Positions 1 to 4,520 of a stretch of DNA of 7,681 bases are shown piece after piece. The position numbers and the translations under genes were made by a program. Each line of letters opens with the position of its first letter. The first letter of the stretch is position 1. The DNA comes from Clostridia bacterium (GTDB lineage: Bacteria > Bacillota > Clostridia > Oscillospirales > QAMX01). The notes under the pieces are model-generated. The model made no database searches and was not told the origin of the DNA. It saw nothing but the letters and a program-made list of their open reading frames with translations. Location: positions 1 through 7,681 of the forward strand of contig JAFYNU010000176.1 in NCBI GenBank assembly GCA_017547975.1, given 5' to 3'.

Positions 1-10
1 ATCCGTCACC

Positions 11-98
11 CTCTCAGTCTCGCGGATCCCCTTTGGGGATCTCCGCTCGACAGCTCTCCCAGAGGGAGAGCCAAGGGGTCGGTGCCGCAGAGGGGGGG
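11..98. repeat. Palindromic interspersed repeat (REP/MITE-like), left copy
   Basis: Two hairpins stand next to each other. The first pairs GATCCCC (25-31) with GGGGATC (35-41) around a TTT loop, extended by GCG/CGC after a 2-base bulge. The second pairs GCTCTCCC (53-60) with GGGAGAGC (64-71) around AGA, a perfect 8-bp stem. The part from 54 to 78 recurs at 3326-3350 with 22 of 25 bases identical, and GCCGCAGAGGGG (84-95) recurs exactly at 3123-3134 and 3401-3412. No ORF of note covers it. From memory, similar palindromes lie between genes in many gut Clostridia; the copy number in this genome cannot be seen here. It could also serve as the 3' end of a gene upstream of the window. Confidence 0.65.
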
Positions 99-139
99 TG
101 GTTCTTCCCGATTTTCTTCTATATATAAAGAATCTTCTC

Positions 140-168
140 TTGCGTGGTGTCGAAGGTTGTGGTATAAT
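140..168 (+). promoter_or_regulatory. Sigma-A-type promoter of pduL
   Basis: The -35 TTGCGT (140-145) and -10 TATAAT (163-168) are separated by 17 bases. TGG directly before the -10 gives an extended -10 element (TGnTATAAT, 160-168). Transcription should start near 175, leaving a leader of about 40 bases that contains the Shine-Dalgarno AGGAAAG (198-204). The consensus -10, ideal spacing and extended element suggest strong, probably constitutive expression, in line with the biased codon use of the gene. Confidence 0.85.
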
Positions 169-215
169 GTGGGTATGCGTGAAGCAAATACTATTATAGG
201 AAAGCGAGTCTACAT

Positions 216-788
216 ATGAAAGTTATCATCGAAACCTCTGCCAGACACGTCCACCTTTCCAAGGAACACGTTGAGATCCTCTTTGGCGAAGGCGCTACCC
301 TGACCTTCAAGAAGGCTCTGACCCAGCCCGGCCAGTTCCTTTCCAACGAACGCGTCACCCTGATCGGCGGTAAGCGTGAGCTTGCCAACGTGGGTGTTCT
401 GGGCCCCGAACGTCCCGCTACCCAGGTTGAAATCTCCCTGACCGACGCCCGTTCCCTGGGTGTTGCCGCTCCCGTCCGTGAATCGGGCGACATCGCCGGC
501 ACCGGTGCCATCAAGCTGGTTGGCCCCTGCGGTGAAGTTGAAATTTCCGAAGGCGTCATCGCCGCCAAGCGTCACATCCACCTGACCCCGGAAGATGCCG
601 AAGCCGCCGGTCTTGCCGACAAGGAAATCGTCAGCGTGAAGGTTTCCGATGGTGACCGCAAGCTGACCTTCGACGACGTGGTTTGCCGCGTAAGCCCGAA
701 GTTCGCTTCCTACATGCACGTGGATACCGACGAATCCAACGCCGCCGGTCTCAACGGTGTTGTTTACGGCGAAATCATCAAGGGTTAA
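216..788 (+). CDS. pduL: PduL-type phosphate acyltransferase (phosphotransacetylase)
   Basis: This 190-residue protein matches the PduL family, which moves acyl groups between CoA and phosphate (acetyl-CoA or propanoyl-CoA + Pi to acyl phosphate + CoA). It replaces the unrelated Pta enzyme in many Clostridia. Two repeated half-domains are visible: SARHVH (8-13) and KRHIH (118-122). By family knowledge the two zinc ions are held by H11, H13, E72, H120, H122 and H168 (in MHVDTDE), and R66 matches the phosphate-contacting arginine; the spacings fit. The family signatures QPGQF (37-41) and TQVEIS (69-74) are present. No N-terminal encapsulation peptide precedes the core and no microcompartment gene is adjacent, so it is probably a cytosolic enzyme working with acetate kinase in ATP-yielding fermentation. 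AGGAAAG 11 bases upstream supports this ATG. Every glycine codon is GGC or GGT and no CGG occurs, unlike the neighbouring genes, indicating high expression. Confidence 0.93.
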   Translation: MKVIIETSARHVHLSKEHVEILFGEGATLTFKKALTQPGQFLSNERVTLIGGKRELANVGVLGPERPATQVEISLTDARSLGVAAPVRESGDIAGTGAIKLVGPCGEVEISEGVIAAKRHIHLTPEDAEAAGLADKEIVSVKVSDGDRKLTFDDVVCRVSPKFASYMHVDTDESNAAGLNGVVYGEIIKG

Positions 789-802
789 TTCCGCTTCCCC
801 CT

Positions 803-835
803 CCCCTTCCGTGCCCCGGTGCGGAAGGGGTTTTC
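803..835 (+). terminator. Rho-independent terminator after pduL
   Basis: CCCCTTCCG (803-811) pairs perfectly with CGGAAGGGG (822-830), and the tract TTTTC follows, with a second T6 run at 841-846. It starts 14 bases after the pduL stop. It should end most pduL transcripts. No convincing promoter is visible between it and the gene at 901, so that gene may depend partly on read-through. Confidence 0.85.
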
Positions 836-900
836 TCTACTTTTTTCGTTCAAGCTCTACCCCTTTCAACCCCCACTCTACGAATAGGAGAATTTGAATT

Positions 901-1737
901 ATGCGACTTGGCATTTCCTTTACCCACCCCCACACCAGTCCCACCGAATGGGCCGAACAGCTCCGTGGCATGGGGCTTGGGGCCTGCGTTTTCCCGGTGG
1001 ACCACACCGCCCCGGATGCCCTGATTGACGGCTACAAACAGGCCGCCAAGGATTACGATATCGTCATTGCCGAGGTGGGCGCCTGGAAAAACCTGATGGA
1101 TCCCAATCCGGAAGCCCAAAAGGCCAACTTTGATTACGTGAAAAACCAGCTGATGCTGGCCGATTACCTGGAAGCCAGATGCTGTGTGGATATTTCCGGG
1201 GCCTGCGGCGAGGTTTGGGACGGAGGCTACGCCGAAAACTACGCCAATGCCACCTTCGACAGGGTGGTCACCACCACCAAGCGGCTGATCGAGGAAGCCG
1301 GGGTCAAGCACACCGCCTTCACCCTGGAGCCCATGCCCTGGATGCTTCCCTGGAGCGCGGAAAGCTACCTGGAGCTGATGAACGCGGTGGATTCCCCCTA
1401 CTTTGGGGTCCACATGGACGCCATCAACCTGATGAATTCCCCCGCCCGCTACTTCTTCTGCAAGGAATTTTTGATGGATCTCTTCCACAAGCTTTCCGGC
1501 AAAATCCGTTCGGTGCACGTGAAGGACGTGGCTTTGCAGCGCACCCTGACCCTCCACCTGAAGGAGGTTCCCATCGGCGAGGGCGGCTTTGACGTTGCCG
1601 CCTACGCCCGGCTGACCGAGGCAGAAAGCCCCGATATGCCCTTCATCATCGAGCACCTGGCGGAGGCAGAGGCCTACACCAAGGCGGTGGCTGTGGTGAA
1701 GAAGATTCTGGAAACCGAGGGCATCGCCCTGCGCTGA
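901..1737 (+). CDS. Sugar phosphate isomerase/epimerase-like TIM-barrel protein
   Basis: This 278-residue protein fits the xylose isomerase-like TIM-barrel (AP endonuclease family 2) superfamily, whose bacterial members isomerise or epimerise sugars or inositol derivatives using one divalent metal. The four metal-ligand positions are recognisable at the ends of barrel strands: E143 (TLEPMP), D173 (VHMDAIN), H206 (SVHVKDV) and E251 (IIEHL). Length is typical (about 260-300). There is no signal peptide, so it is cytosolic. AGGAG (886-890) lies 10 bases before the ATG. It follows pduL on the same strand but behind a terminator, so the two need not be co-expressed. The substrate cannot be told: D-psicose/tagatose 3-epimerase, hydroxypyruvate isomerase and inosose-handling enzymes share this fold. 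A link to the carbohydrate locus in the right half is possible but is inference. Confidence 0.8.
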   Translation: MRLGISFTHPHTSPTEWAEQLRGMGLGACVFPVDHTAPDALIDGYKQAAKDYDIVIAEVGAWKNLMDPNPEAQKANFDYVKNQLMLADYLEARCCVDISGACGEVWDGGYAENYANATFDRVVTTTKRLIEEAGVKHTAFTLEPMPWMLPWSAESYLELMNAVDSPYFGVHMDAINLMNSPARYFFCKEFLMDLFHKLSGKIRSVHVKDVALQRTLTLHLKEVPIGEGGFDVAAYARLTEAESPDMPFIIEHLAEAEAYTKAVAVVKKILETEGIALR

Positions 1738-1742
1738 AGTAC

Positions 1743-1896
1743 GACGGAGCAAGGACAAAACGGGGACGGGCCCAGCACAGAGCCGGTACCAAGCCAGTGC
1801 ATACTCAGCGCAGGTTCGGTACAAACCCAGCACATACCCAGGGCAGACTGCCTGCAAACCGGGAACAGACTCAATACAAACCCACGGCAGATTCTG
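1743..1896. repeat. Degenerate 11-bp tandem array, 14 units
   Basis: Cutting this stretch every 11 bases gives 14 consecutive units with the consensus N-R-C-A-(A/G)-A-C-Y-C-A-G, for example TACAAACCCAG (1820), CACATACCCAG (1831) and TACAAACCCAC (1875). Column 3 is C in all 14 units, column 2 is a purine in all, column 8 a pyrimidine in all. Column 4 is A in 11, column 6 A in 12 and column 11 G in 11. The pattern breaks on both sides (units at 1732 and 1897 do not fit). The array starts 5 bases after the isomerase stop codon and would be transcribed as its 3' untranslated region. As 11 is not a multiple of 3 and no ribosome site is present, it is not coding. Function unknown. Confidence 0.8.
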
Positions 1897-1976
1897 GCAA
1901 CGAAATCCTGACCTTTTCCTCCCCTCCCCCCTTTTCTTTCGGTCTCCTTCTCCCCGCCATCCCCCACAACAAGAAA
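1897..1976. other. Non-coding spacer with a 29-base homopyrimidine run
   Basis: Between the 11-bp array and the terminator lies C/T-rich DNA. Positions 1912-1940 are C or T without interruption and form an imperfect mirror repeat (CTTTTC at 1913-1918 and again at the right side of the run). No gene, promoter or ribosome site is seen. Such tracts can adopt triplex structures under supercoiling (general knowledge); that this one does is not shown. Confidence 0.5.
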
Positions 1977-2028
1977 AAAACGAAGCAATTTCCGGAACAA
2001 ATCCGGCGGTTGCTTCGTTTTGTTTTTT
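1977..2028. terminator. Bidirectional rho-independent terminator between convergent genes
   Basis: AAAACGAAGCAA (1977-1988) and TTGCTTCGTTTT (2010-2021) form a perfect 12-bp stem, with CCGG/CCGG (1992-1995 and 2003-2006) able to pair inside it. T-rich sequence follows on the plus strand (2018-2028). A-rich sequence precedes it (1971-1980), which is a U-tract for minus-strand transcripts. It can therefore stop both the isomerase transcript (plus) and the membrane-protein transcript (minus, whose stop is about 136 bases away). Confidence 0.9.
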
Positions 2029-2056
2029 GCTTTTGTCCATACCGCTTTTGGCGGCC

Positions 2057-2133
2057 CAGAATAGATAAGATAAGAAAAGAAAAAAAATAAGAATAGAAAA
2101 AGAATTAGATTAGATCAGAGTAGAGTAGATCAG
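2057..2133. repeat. C-poor degenerate pentanucleotide tract with NAG triplets every 5-6 bases
   Basis: Positions 2058-2115 contain no C at all. The tract reads as degenerate 5-mers of the form GATAA/GATTA/GAGTA. On the plus strand, NAG triplets begin at 2057, 2062, 2067, 2072, 2077, 2089, 2094, 2100, 2106, 2111, 2116, 2121, 2126 and 2131, so spacers are 2-3 bases except for one gap. It lies after the bidirectional terminator and just beyond the stop of the minus-strand membrane protein, so on the minus strand it is that gene's pyrimidine-rich 3' untranslated region. No ORF with a ribosome site is present. Function unknown. Confidence 0.6.
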
Positions 2134-2156
2134 CTTTCTCCCGGCTTCTTCTCAAC

Positions 2157-2795
2157 CTACGCCGGTTCCTTGGGTGGGAAGCATCGATCCCAAATGGCGT
2201 AGTAGAGCTGGACCAAGGGTCCGGTCAGGAATGCGCAGGCGGCTGTCCCAATGCCAACGACCCCGCCGCAAAGGATGATCAGGAGCACCGCCGAGCCATC
2301 CAGAGCCAGACGGGGCCACATGAATTTCAGTTTGGGGAAGCGGTCGCAGATCATGAAGGGCACCACGTCGAAGGGGGAAATGCCCAGGTCGGCCCGCTGG
2401 TAGATGGCAAGACCCAGGGCGCTGACCATCAGTCCCACCGCCAGGAGCACGAACCGGCCGGGAAGGCTGGCGGCAAGTCCCGCCGACAGGGTCTCCACCG
2501 GGCTCATCACCAGGGATGCTACGCCGGAAACCATAAACCAGTTCAAAAAGGTGCCGATGAAGATGTATTTTCGCCCAAAAATGAATTCCAGGGCGAACAT
2601 GGCCAGATTGAAAATCCAGGTGTAGTAGACGTAGGGGATGCCGATCACCGCCGACACCGCCAGGTTCATGCCGTTGAAGGGATCGTTGCCGAAGGCGGCC
2701 TGTTTGGTGATGGCCACCGATACCCCAAGGAGCACATTTCCCAGGATACACACAAGGATTCGTTTTATGAGTTCTTCGGTTTTGATGTTTTTCAT
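2157..2795 (-). CDS. YczE/YitT-type (DUF6198-like) integral membrane protein
   Basis: This 212-residue, very hydrophobic protein has about five membrane segments (roughly 12-29, 43-70, 76-98, 114-131 and 166-192). It resembles the YczE/YyaS/YitT group of bacterial membrane proteins, whose biochemical function is largely unknown. A family hallmark appears twice: a segment ending GVSVAITKQAAFGNDPFN (24-41) and again GLAIYQRADLGISPFD (128-143), which points to an internal duplication with an A-x-x-G-x-x-PF motif after a membrane helix. AGGA (2801-2804, read on the minus strand) lies about 5-7 bases before the ATG. It stands alone, converging on the isomerase gene. No consensus promoter is evident upstream; TTCCGG-17-CATAAA on the minus strand near 2899-2932 is only a weak candidate. 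A transport role is a guess. Confidence 0.78.
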   Translation of the reverse strand: MKNIKTEELIKRILVCILGNVLLGVSVAITKQAAFGNDPFNGMNLAVSAVIGIPYVYYTWIFNLAMFALEFIFGRKYIFIGTFLNWFMVSGVASLVMSPVETLSAGLAASLPGRFVLLAVGLMVSALGLAIYQRADLGISPFDVVPFMICDRFPKLKFMWPRLALDGSAVLLIILCGGVVGIGTAACAFLTGPLVQLYYAIWDRCFPPKEPA

Positions 2796-2892
2796 ATTGA
2801 TTCCTGACGATTCTTTATTGTTTTCTCTTTGTTTCTTGCCTGATTGTTCCGAATTTCCAACTACACACCTCTACACAGATTGTGTGATTGAA

Positions 2893-3001
2893 TTTTTTAT
2901 GGCATTTTCGCGGGTTTTCCGGAACTTTTCCGGGGAATATCCACCGGTTTTTCGTCGGTTTTTTCTGCCCAAAGGGGAATTTCCGGCATTTTTGGCAAAA
3001 A
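2893..3001. other. Phased T-tracts: predicted intrinsically bent DNA
   Basis: T-runs recur on the plus strand close to every helical turn: T6 at 2893-2898, T4 at 2905-2908, T4 at 2915-2918, T4 at 2926-2929, AATAT at 2936-2940, T5 at 2948-2952, T6 at 2959-2964, AATTT at 2978-2982, T5 at 2989-2993, then A5 at 2997-3001. Steps between most centres are 10-12 bases. GC-rich segments separate the runs. A/T-tracts phased like this are known to bend DNA and to stimulate nearby promoters. This block sits between the membrane-protein gene (minus) and the promoter-like site at 3047-3055 (plus). Confidence 0.5.
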
Positions 3002-3029
3002 CCGCCCGAAAATCACACAGGGGGGGCTA

Positions 3030-3055
3030 ACTTTTCGAGAAAAGTATGATATAAT
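3030..3055 (+). promoter_or_regulatory. Orphan extended -10 promoter with overlapping inverted repeat
   Basis: TGATATAAT (3047-3055) is a perfect extended -10 element. No good -35 is present (TAACTT at 3028-3033 gives 16-base spacing). Just upstream, ACTTTTC (3030-3036) and GAAAAGT (3039-3045) form a 7-bp inverted repeat with a 2-base centre, a plausible operator. Transcription would start near 3062 and run into the hairpin cluster and then antisense to the sialidase-fold gene; no plus-strand protein gene follows. The reverse complement is also AT-rich, so a minus-strand role cannot be excluded. Confidence 0.45.
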
Positions 3056-3150
3056 ATATTCATGCTAAACGTTTGTTTTTTGTTGGGGTGCGTAGCGGGG
3101 TTTTTGAGGGTGCGGAGCGGGTGCCGCAGAGGGGGCGGGTGCAGGGGGAT

Positions 3151-3169
3151 GGTTACTGCGACCGGGACG
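3151..3169. repeat. GGTTACTGCGA direct repeat, copy 1
   Basis: GGTTACTGCGA followed by CC and GGGACG recurs at 3236-3253, where one spacer base is missing. It leads into the hairpin 3164-3182. Confidence 0.7.
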
Positions 3170-3179
3170 GTAAACCCGT

Positions 3180-3205
3180 CCCCTACGATGCATGCGGGGG
3201 GTGTG
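3180..3205. repeat. 26-bp direct repeat, copy 1
   Basis: The segment beginning CCCCTACGATGCAT and ending GGGGGGTGTG matches 3374-3399 at 24 of 26 positions (the only change is GC versus AT in the middle). In both copies it directly follows the right arm of a GC-rich hairpin, so hairpin and repeat probably belong to one unit. Confidence 0.85.
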
Positions 3206-3235
3206 TGCGACAGATTCGGTTTTTCGTAAACCGCA

Positions 3236-3253
3236 GGTTACTGCGATGGGACG
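3236..3253. repeat. GGTTACTGCGA direct repeat, copy 2
   Basis: This is the second copy of the 3151 repeat: 11 identical bases, then T and GGGACG. The hairpin that follows copy 1 is not kept here, which suggests decay or a junction between two elements. Confidence 0.7.
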
Positions 3254-3325
3254 TCGAGGGCTGGCCGTTTGTCCCCTTCGGGGACGACCCCGTCGTTGCT
3301 TACGCAACGCCACCCCTACGAGACA

Positions 3326-3350
3326 CTCTCCCAAAGGAAGAGGCAAGGGG
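3326..3350. repeat. Degenerate second copy of the left-end palindrome
   Basis: Starting CTCTCCCAAAGG, this segment matches 54-78 at 22 of 25 positions. The changes break the perfect stem of the left copy, leaving CTCT/AGAG and CC/GG pairs, so this copy seems to be decaying. Confidence 0.7.
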
Positions 3351-3373
3351 GTACGGCGGGCCGGGAGACCCGG

Positions 3374-3399
3374 CCCCTACGATGCATATGGGGGGTGTG
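3374..3399. repeat. 26-bp direct repeat, copy 2
   Basis: This is the second copy of the repeat at 3180-3205. It overlaps the right arm of the hairpin 3358-3376 and is followed at once by GCCGCAGAGGGG (3401-3412), the box also present at 84-95 and 3123-3134. Confidence 0.85.
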
Positions 3400-3423
3400 C
3401 GCCGCAGAGGGGCGTGGGTTGGG

Positions 3424-4506
3424 TTATTCTTCGATTTTCCAGATTTGGCCCAGGATTTTGGCAGGCTTTTCTTCCCCGTCGGGGTGGGCGTAGAAGACGG
3501 TGAGGCAGGAGCCGTCATCCAGGGCGATGGATGCGGGGTAGCCCAGGTCGGCGGTGTAGGGATTGACGTAGAGGGTGTGGCCGGTATCCCAGTTTTTGCC
3601 CCCGTCGTCGGAGAACATGACCTTGATGCCGTAGGGTACTTCCCGGTAGCCGTAGACCGAGAAGAGGCGGCCGTCGGGCAGTTTGTAAAGGTGAGCCGGG
3701 GCGCCGCCCAGATCATCCAGGATGGGCCGGGGTGCCGACCAGGTCACGCCGCCGTCGAAGGATTCCGACTGGTAGGTGGTGAAAAGGGGTCTGCCGCCGC
3801 CCTGTACCCGGATGTGGCAGAGGATATGACCCGGCTCCAGCTCGATGGCGTGGGGCTCGCAGGAAAGGGGCGTCCTCCCCCCCAGGTCGATATTTTCGAT
3901 GGCGCCTAAGAAGGTCATTTTTCCGGTTGCCGGATCCAGCTTATGGGCCTCCACCCGGTCGTCATCCAACTGGGCATCCGCCGAGGAGAAGCGGCGGCCC
4001 ACCCACAGGATGGTGCCGTCGGAAAGCTCCACCGGGCCGTGGGGGGAGGTGATGGGGCTGATGCAAAGGGGGCCCCAGGTGAAGCCGTTATCGTAGCTGA
4101 CCCGGAAGGTGGAGCCCAGCTGAGCCGCCTCGGTTTGGTCGTCCACCTTATCCAGGTAGGCGTTGGAGTAGGTTGGCGAGGCGCCGTTTACGCGCTGGAA
4201 GGCACGGGTGTTATTGAAGGAGGTCAGGATCAGGCCCGATTCCCCGAAGGGGCAGAGGCCCGCGTCCCGGTCGTCCAGGTGGGTATCGATGATGGGGGTG
4301 GGCGGGGTGAATTTGGTGCCCTCGGCGTTGCCCCAGGCGATGACCGCCTTGCCGAAGGGGCAGACGTGGTTGAGCCGGTAGCCCGAGGCCGCCGCCACGA
4401 TTCTGCCGTCACGGGTGCGGGCCACGGTGGGCCAGCCGAAGTAGTTATGGAGCCCGTAGGGGTTTTCCATTACGGTGAAAGGGGTACCGATGAGGATGGG
4501 TTTCAT
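3424..4506 (-). CDS. Sialidase-fold (BNR/Asp-box) protein, putative exo-sialidase
   Basis: This 360-residue protein has three Asp-boxes (S-x-D-x-G-x-x-W): SYDNGFTW (137-144), SFDGGVTW (249-256) and SDDGGKNW (299-306). These turns mark a six-bladed beta-propeller of the sialidase/neuraminidase superfamily. A late GYPASIALDDGS (322-333) followed by LTVFYAHPDG is also typical. No signal peptide, anchor or carbohydrate-binding domain is present, so it should act in the cytosol on imported glycans. The classical N-terminal FRIP arginine motif is not seen, and the catalytic Tyr/Glu pair and arginine triad cannot be assigned by eye, so another propeller hydrolase, lyase or a non-catalytic protein is possible. 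It is second in an operon after the PHP gene, 12 bases downstream, with a perfect AAGGAGGT at 4513-4520. Confidence 0.75.
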   Translation of the reverse strand: MKPILIGTPFTVMENPYGLHNYFGWPTVARTRDGRIVAAASGYRLNHVCPFGKAVIAWGNAEGTKFTPPTPIIDTHLDDRDAGLCPFGESGLILTSFNNTRAFQRVNGASPTYSNAYLDKVDDQTEAAQLGSTFRVSYDNGFTWGPLCISPITSPHGPVELSDGTILWVGRRFSSADAQLDDDRVEAHKLDPATGKMTFLGAIENIDLGGRTPLSCEPHAIELEPGHILCHIRVQGGGRPLFTTYQSESFDGGVTWSAPRPILDDLGGAPAHLYKLPDGRLFSVYGYREVPYGIKVMFSDDGGKNWDTGHTLYVNPYTADLGYPASIALDDGSCLTVFYAHPDGEEKPAKILGQIWKIEE

Positions 4507-4512
4507 GGGATT

Positions 4513-4520
4513 ACCTCCTT
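4513..4520 (-). promoter_or_regulatory. Consensus Shine-Dalgarno overlapping the upstream stop codon
   Basis: On the minus strand this reads AAGGAGGT, the full complement of the 16S rRNA tail, 6 bases before the ATG at 4506. Its first two bases overlap the TAA stop of the PHP gene (4519-4521). Ribosomes finishing the PHP protein therefore end on the initiation site of the next gene, which favours coupled translation. Confidence 0.85.

Larger units (their letters stand above)
3121..3412. repeat. Mosaic cluster of palindromic and direct repeats
   Basis: Five perfect hairpins occur within 213 bases: GGGACGG/CCGTCCC (3164-3182), CGGTTT/AAACCG (3217-3233), GTCCCC/GGGGAC (3271-3285, TTC loop), CGTTGC/GCAACG (3294-3309) and GGGCCGGG/CCCGGCCC (3358-3376, AGA loop). 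Between them lie direct repeats, one shared with the left end of the window. The ORFs across it have no ribosome site and are chance products of low stop density in GC-rich DNA. It ends 11 bases after the sialidase-fold gene stops, so the hairpins may also fold at the 3' end of that transcript. It looks like nested or degenerated copies of short non-autonomous repeats rather than one element. Confidence 0.7.

Noticed and set aside
101..118. TTCTTC..GATTTTC resembling the 3' end of the sialidase-fold gene beside the same repeat box
   Set aside because: Only a few bases match and a gap is needed; this is too short to claim that a gene end was carried with the repeat.
1743..1896. CRISPR array
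   Set aside because: Units are contiguous and degenerate at 11 bases with no spacers; CRISPR repeats are longer and nearly identical.
850..2040. Minus-strand ORF of 396 codons with repeating amino acid pattern
   Set aside because: It lies antisense to the isomerase, and the repeats (LYRTCAEYALA-like) are only the 11-bp DNA array read in frame; it also reads through the terminator stem.
2057..2133. Genuine TRAP (MtrB) binding site
   Set aside because: Many triplets are AAG or CAG instead of GAG/UAG, the tract lies downstream of a terminator and no tryptophan gene is near.
3062..3229. Small ORF after the orphan promoter starting MLNVCFLLGCVAG, lipoprotein-like
   Set aside because: The ATG lies within about 7 bases of the -10 element, no Shine-Dalgarno is possible, and the rest is translated repeat sequence. 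The lipobox look is probably chance.
3073..3909. Long plus-strand ORF (278 codons) behind the orphan promoter
   Set aside because: It crosses the repeat cluster and then runs antisense to the sialidase-fold gene. It has no ribosome site and its sequence (Gly/Val/Arg-rich) looks like the complement of GC-rich coding DNA.
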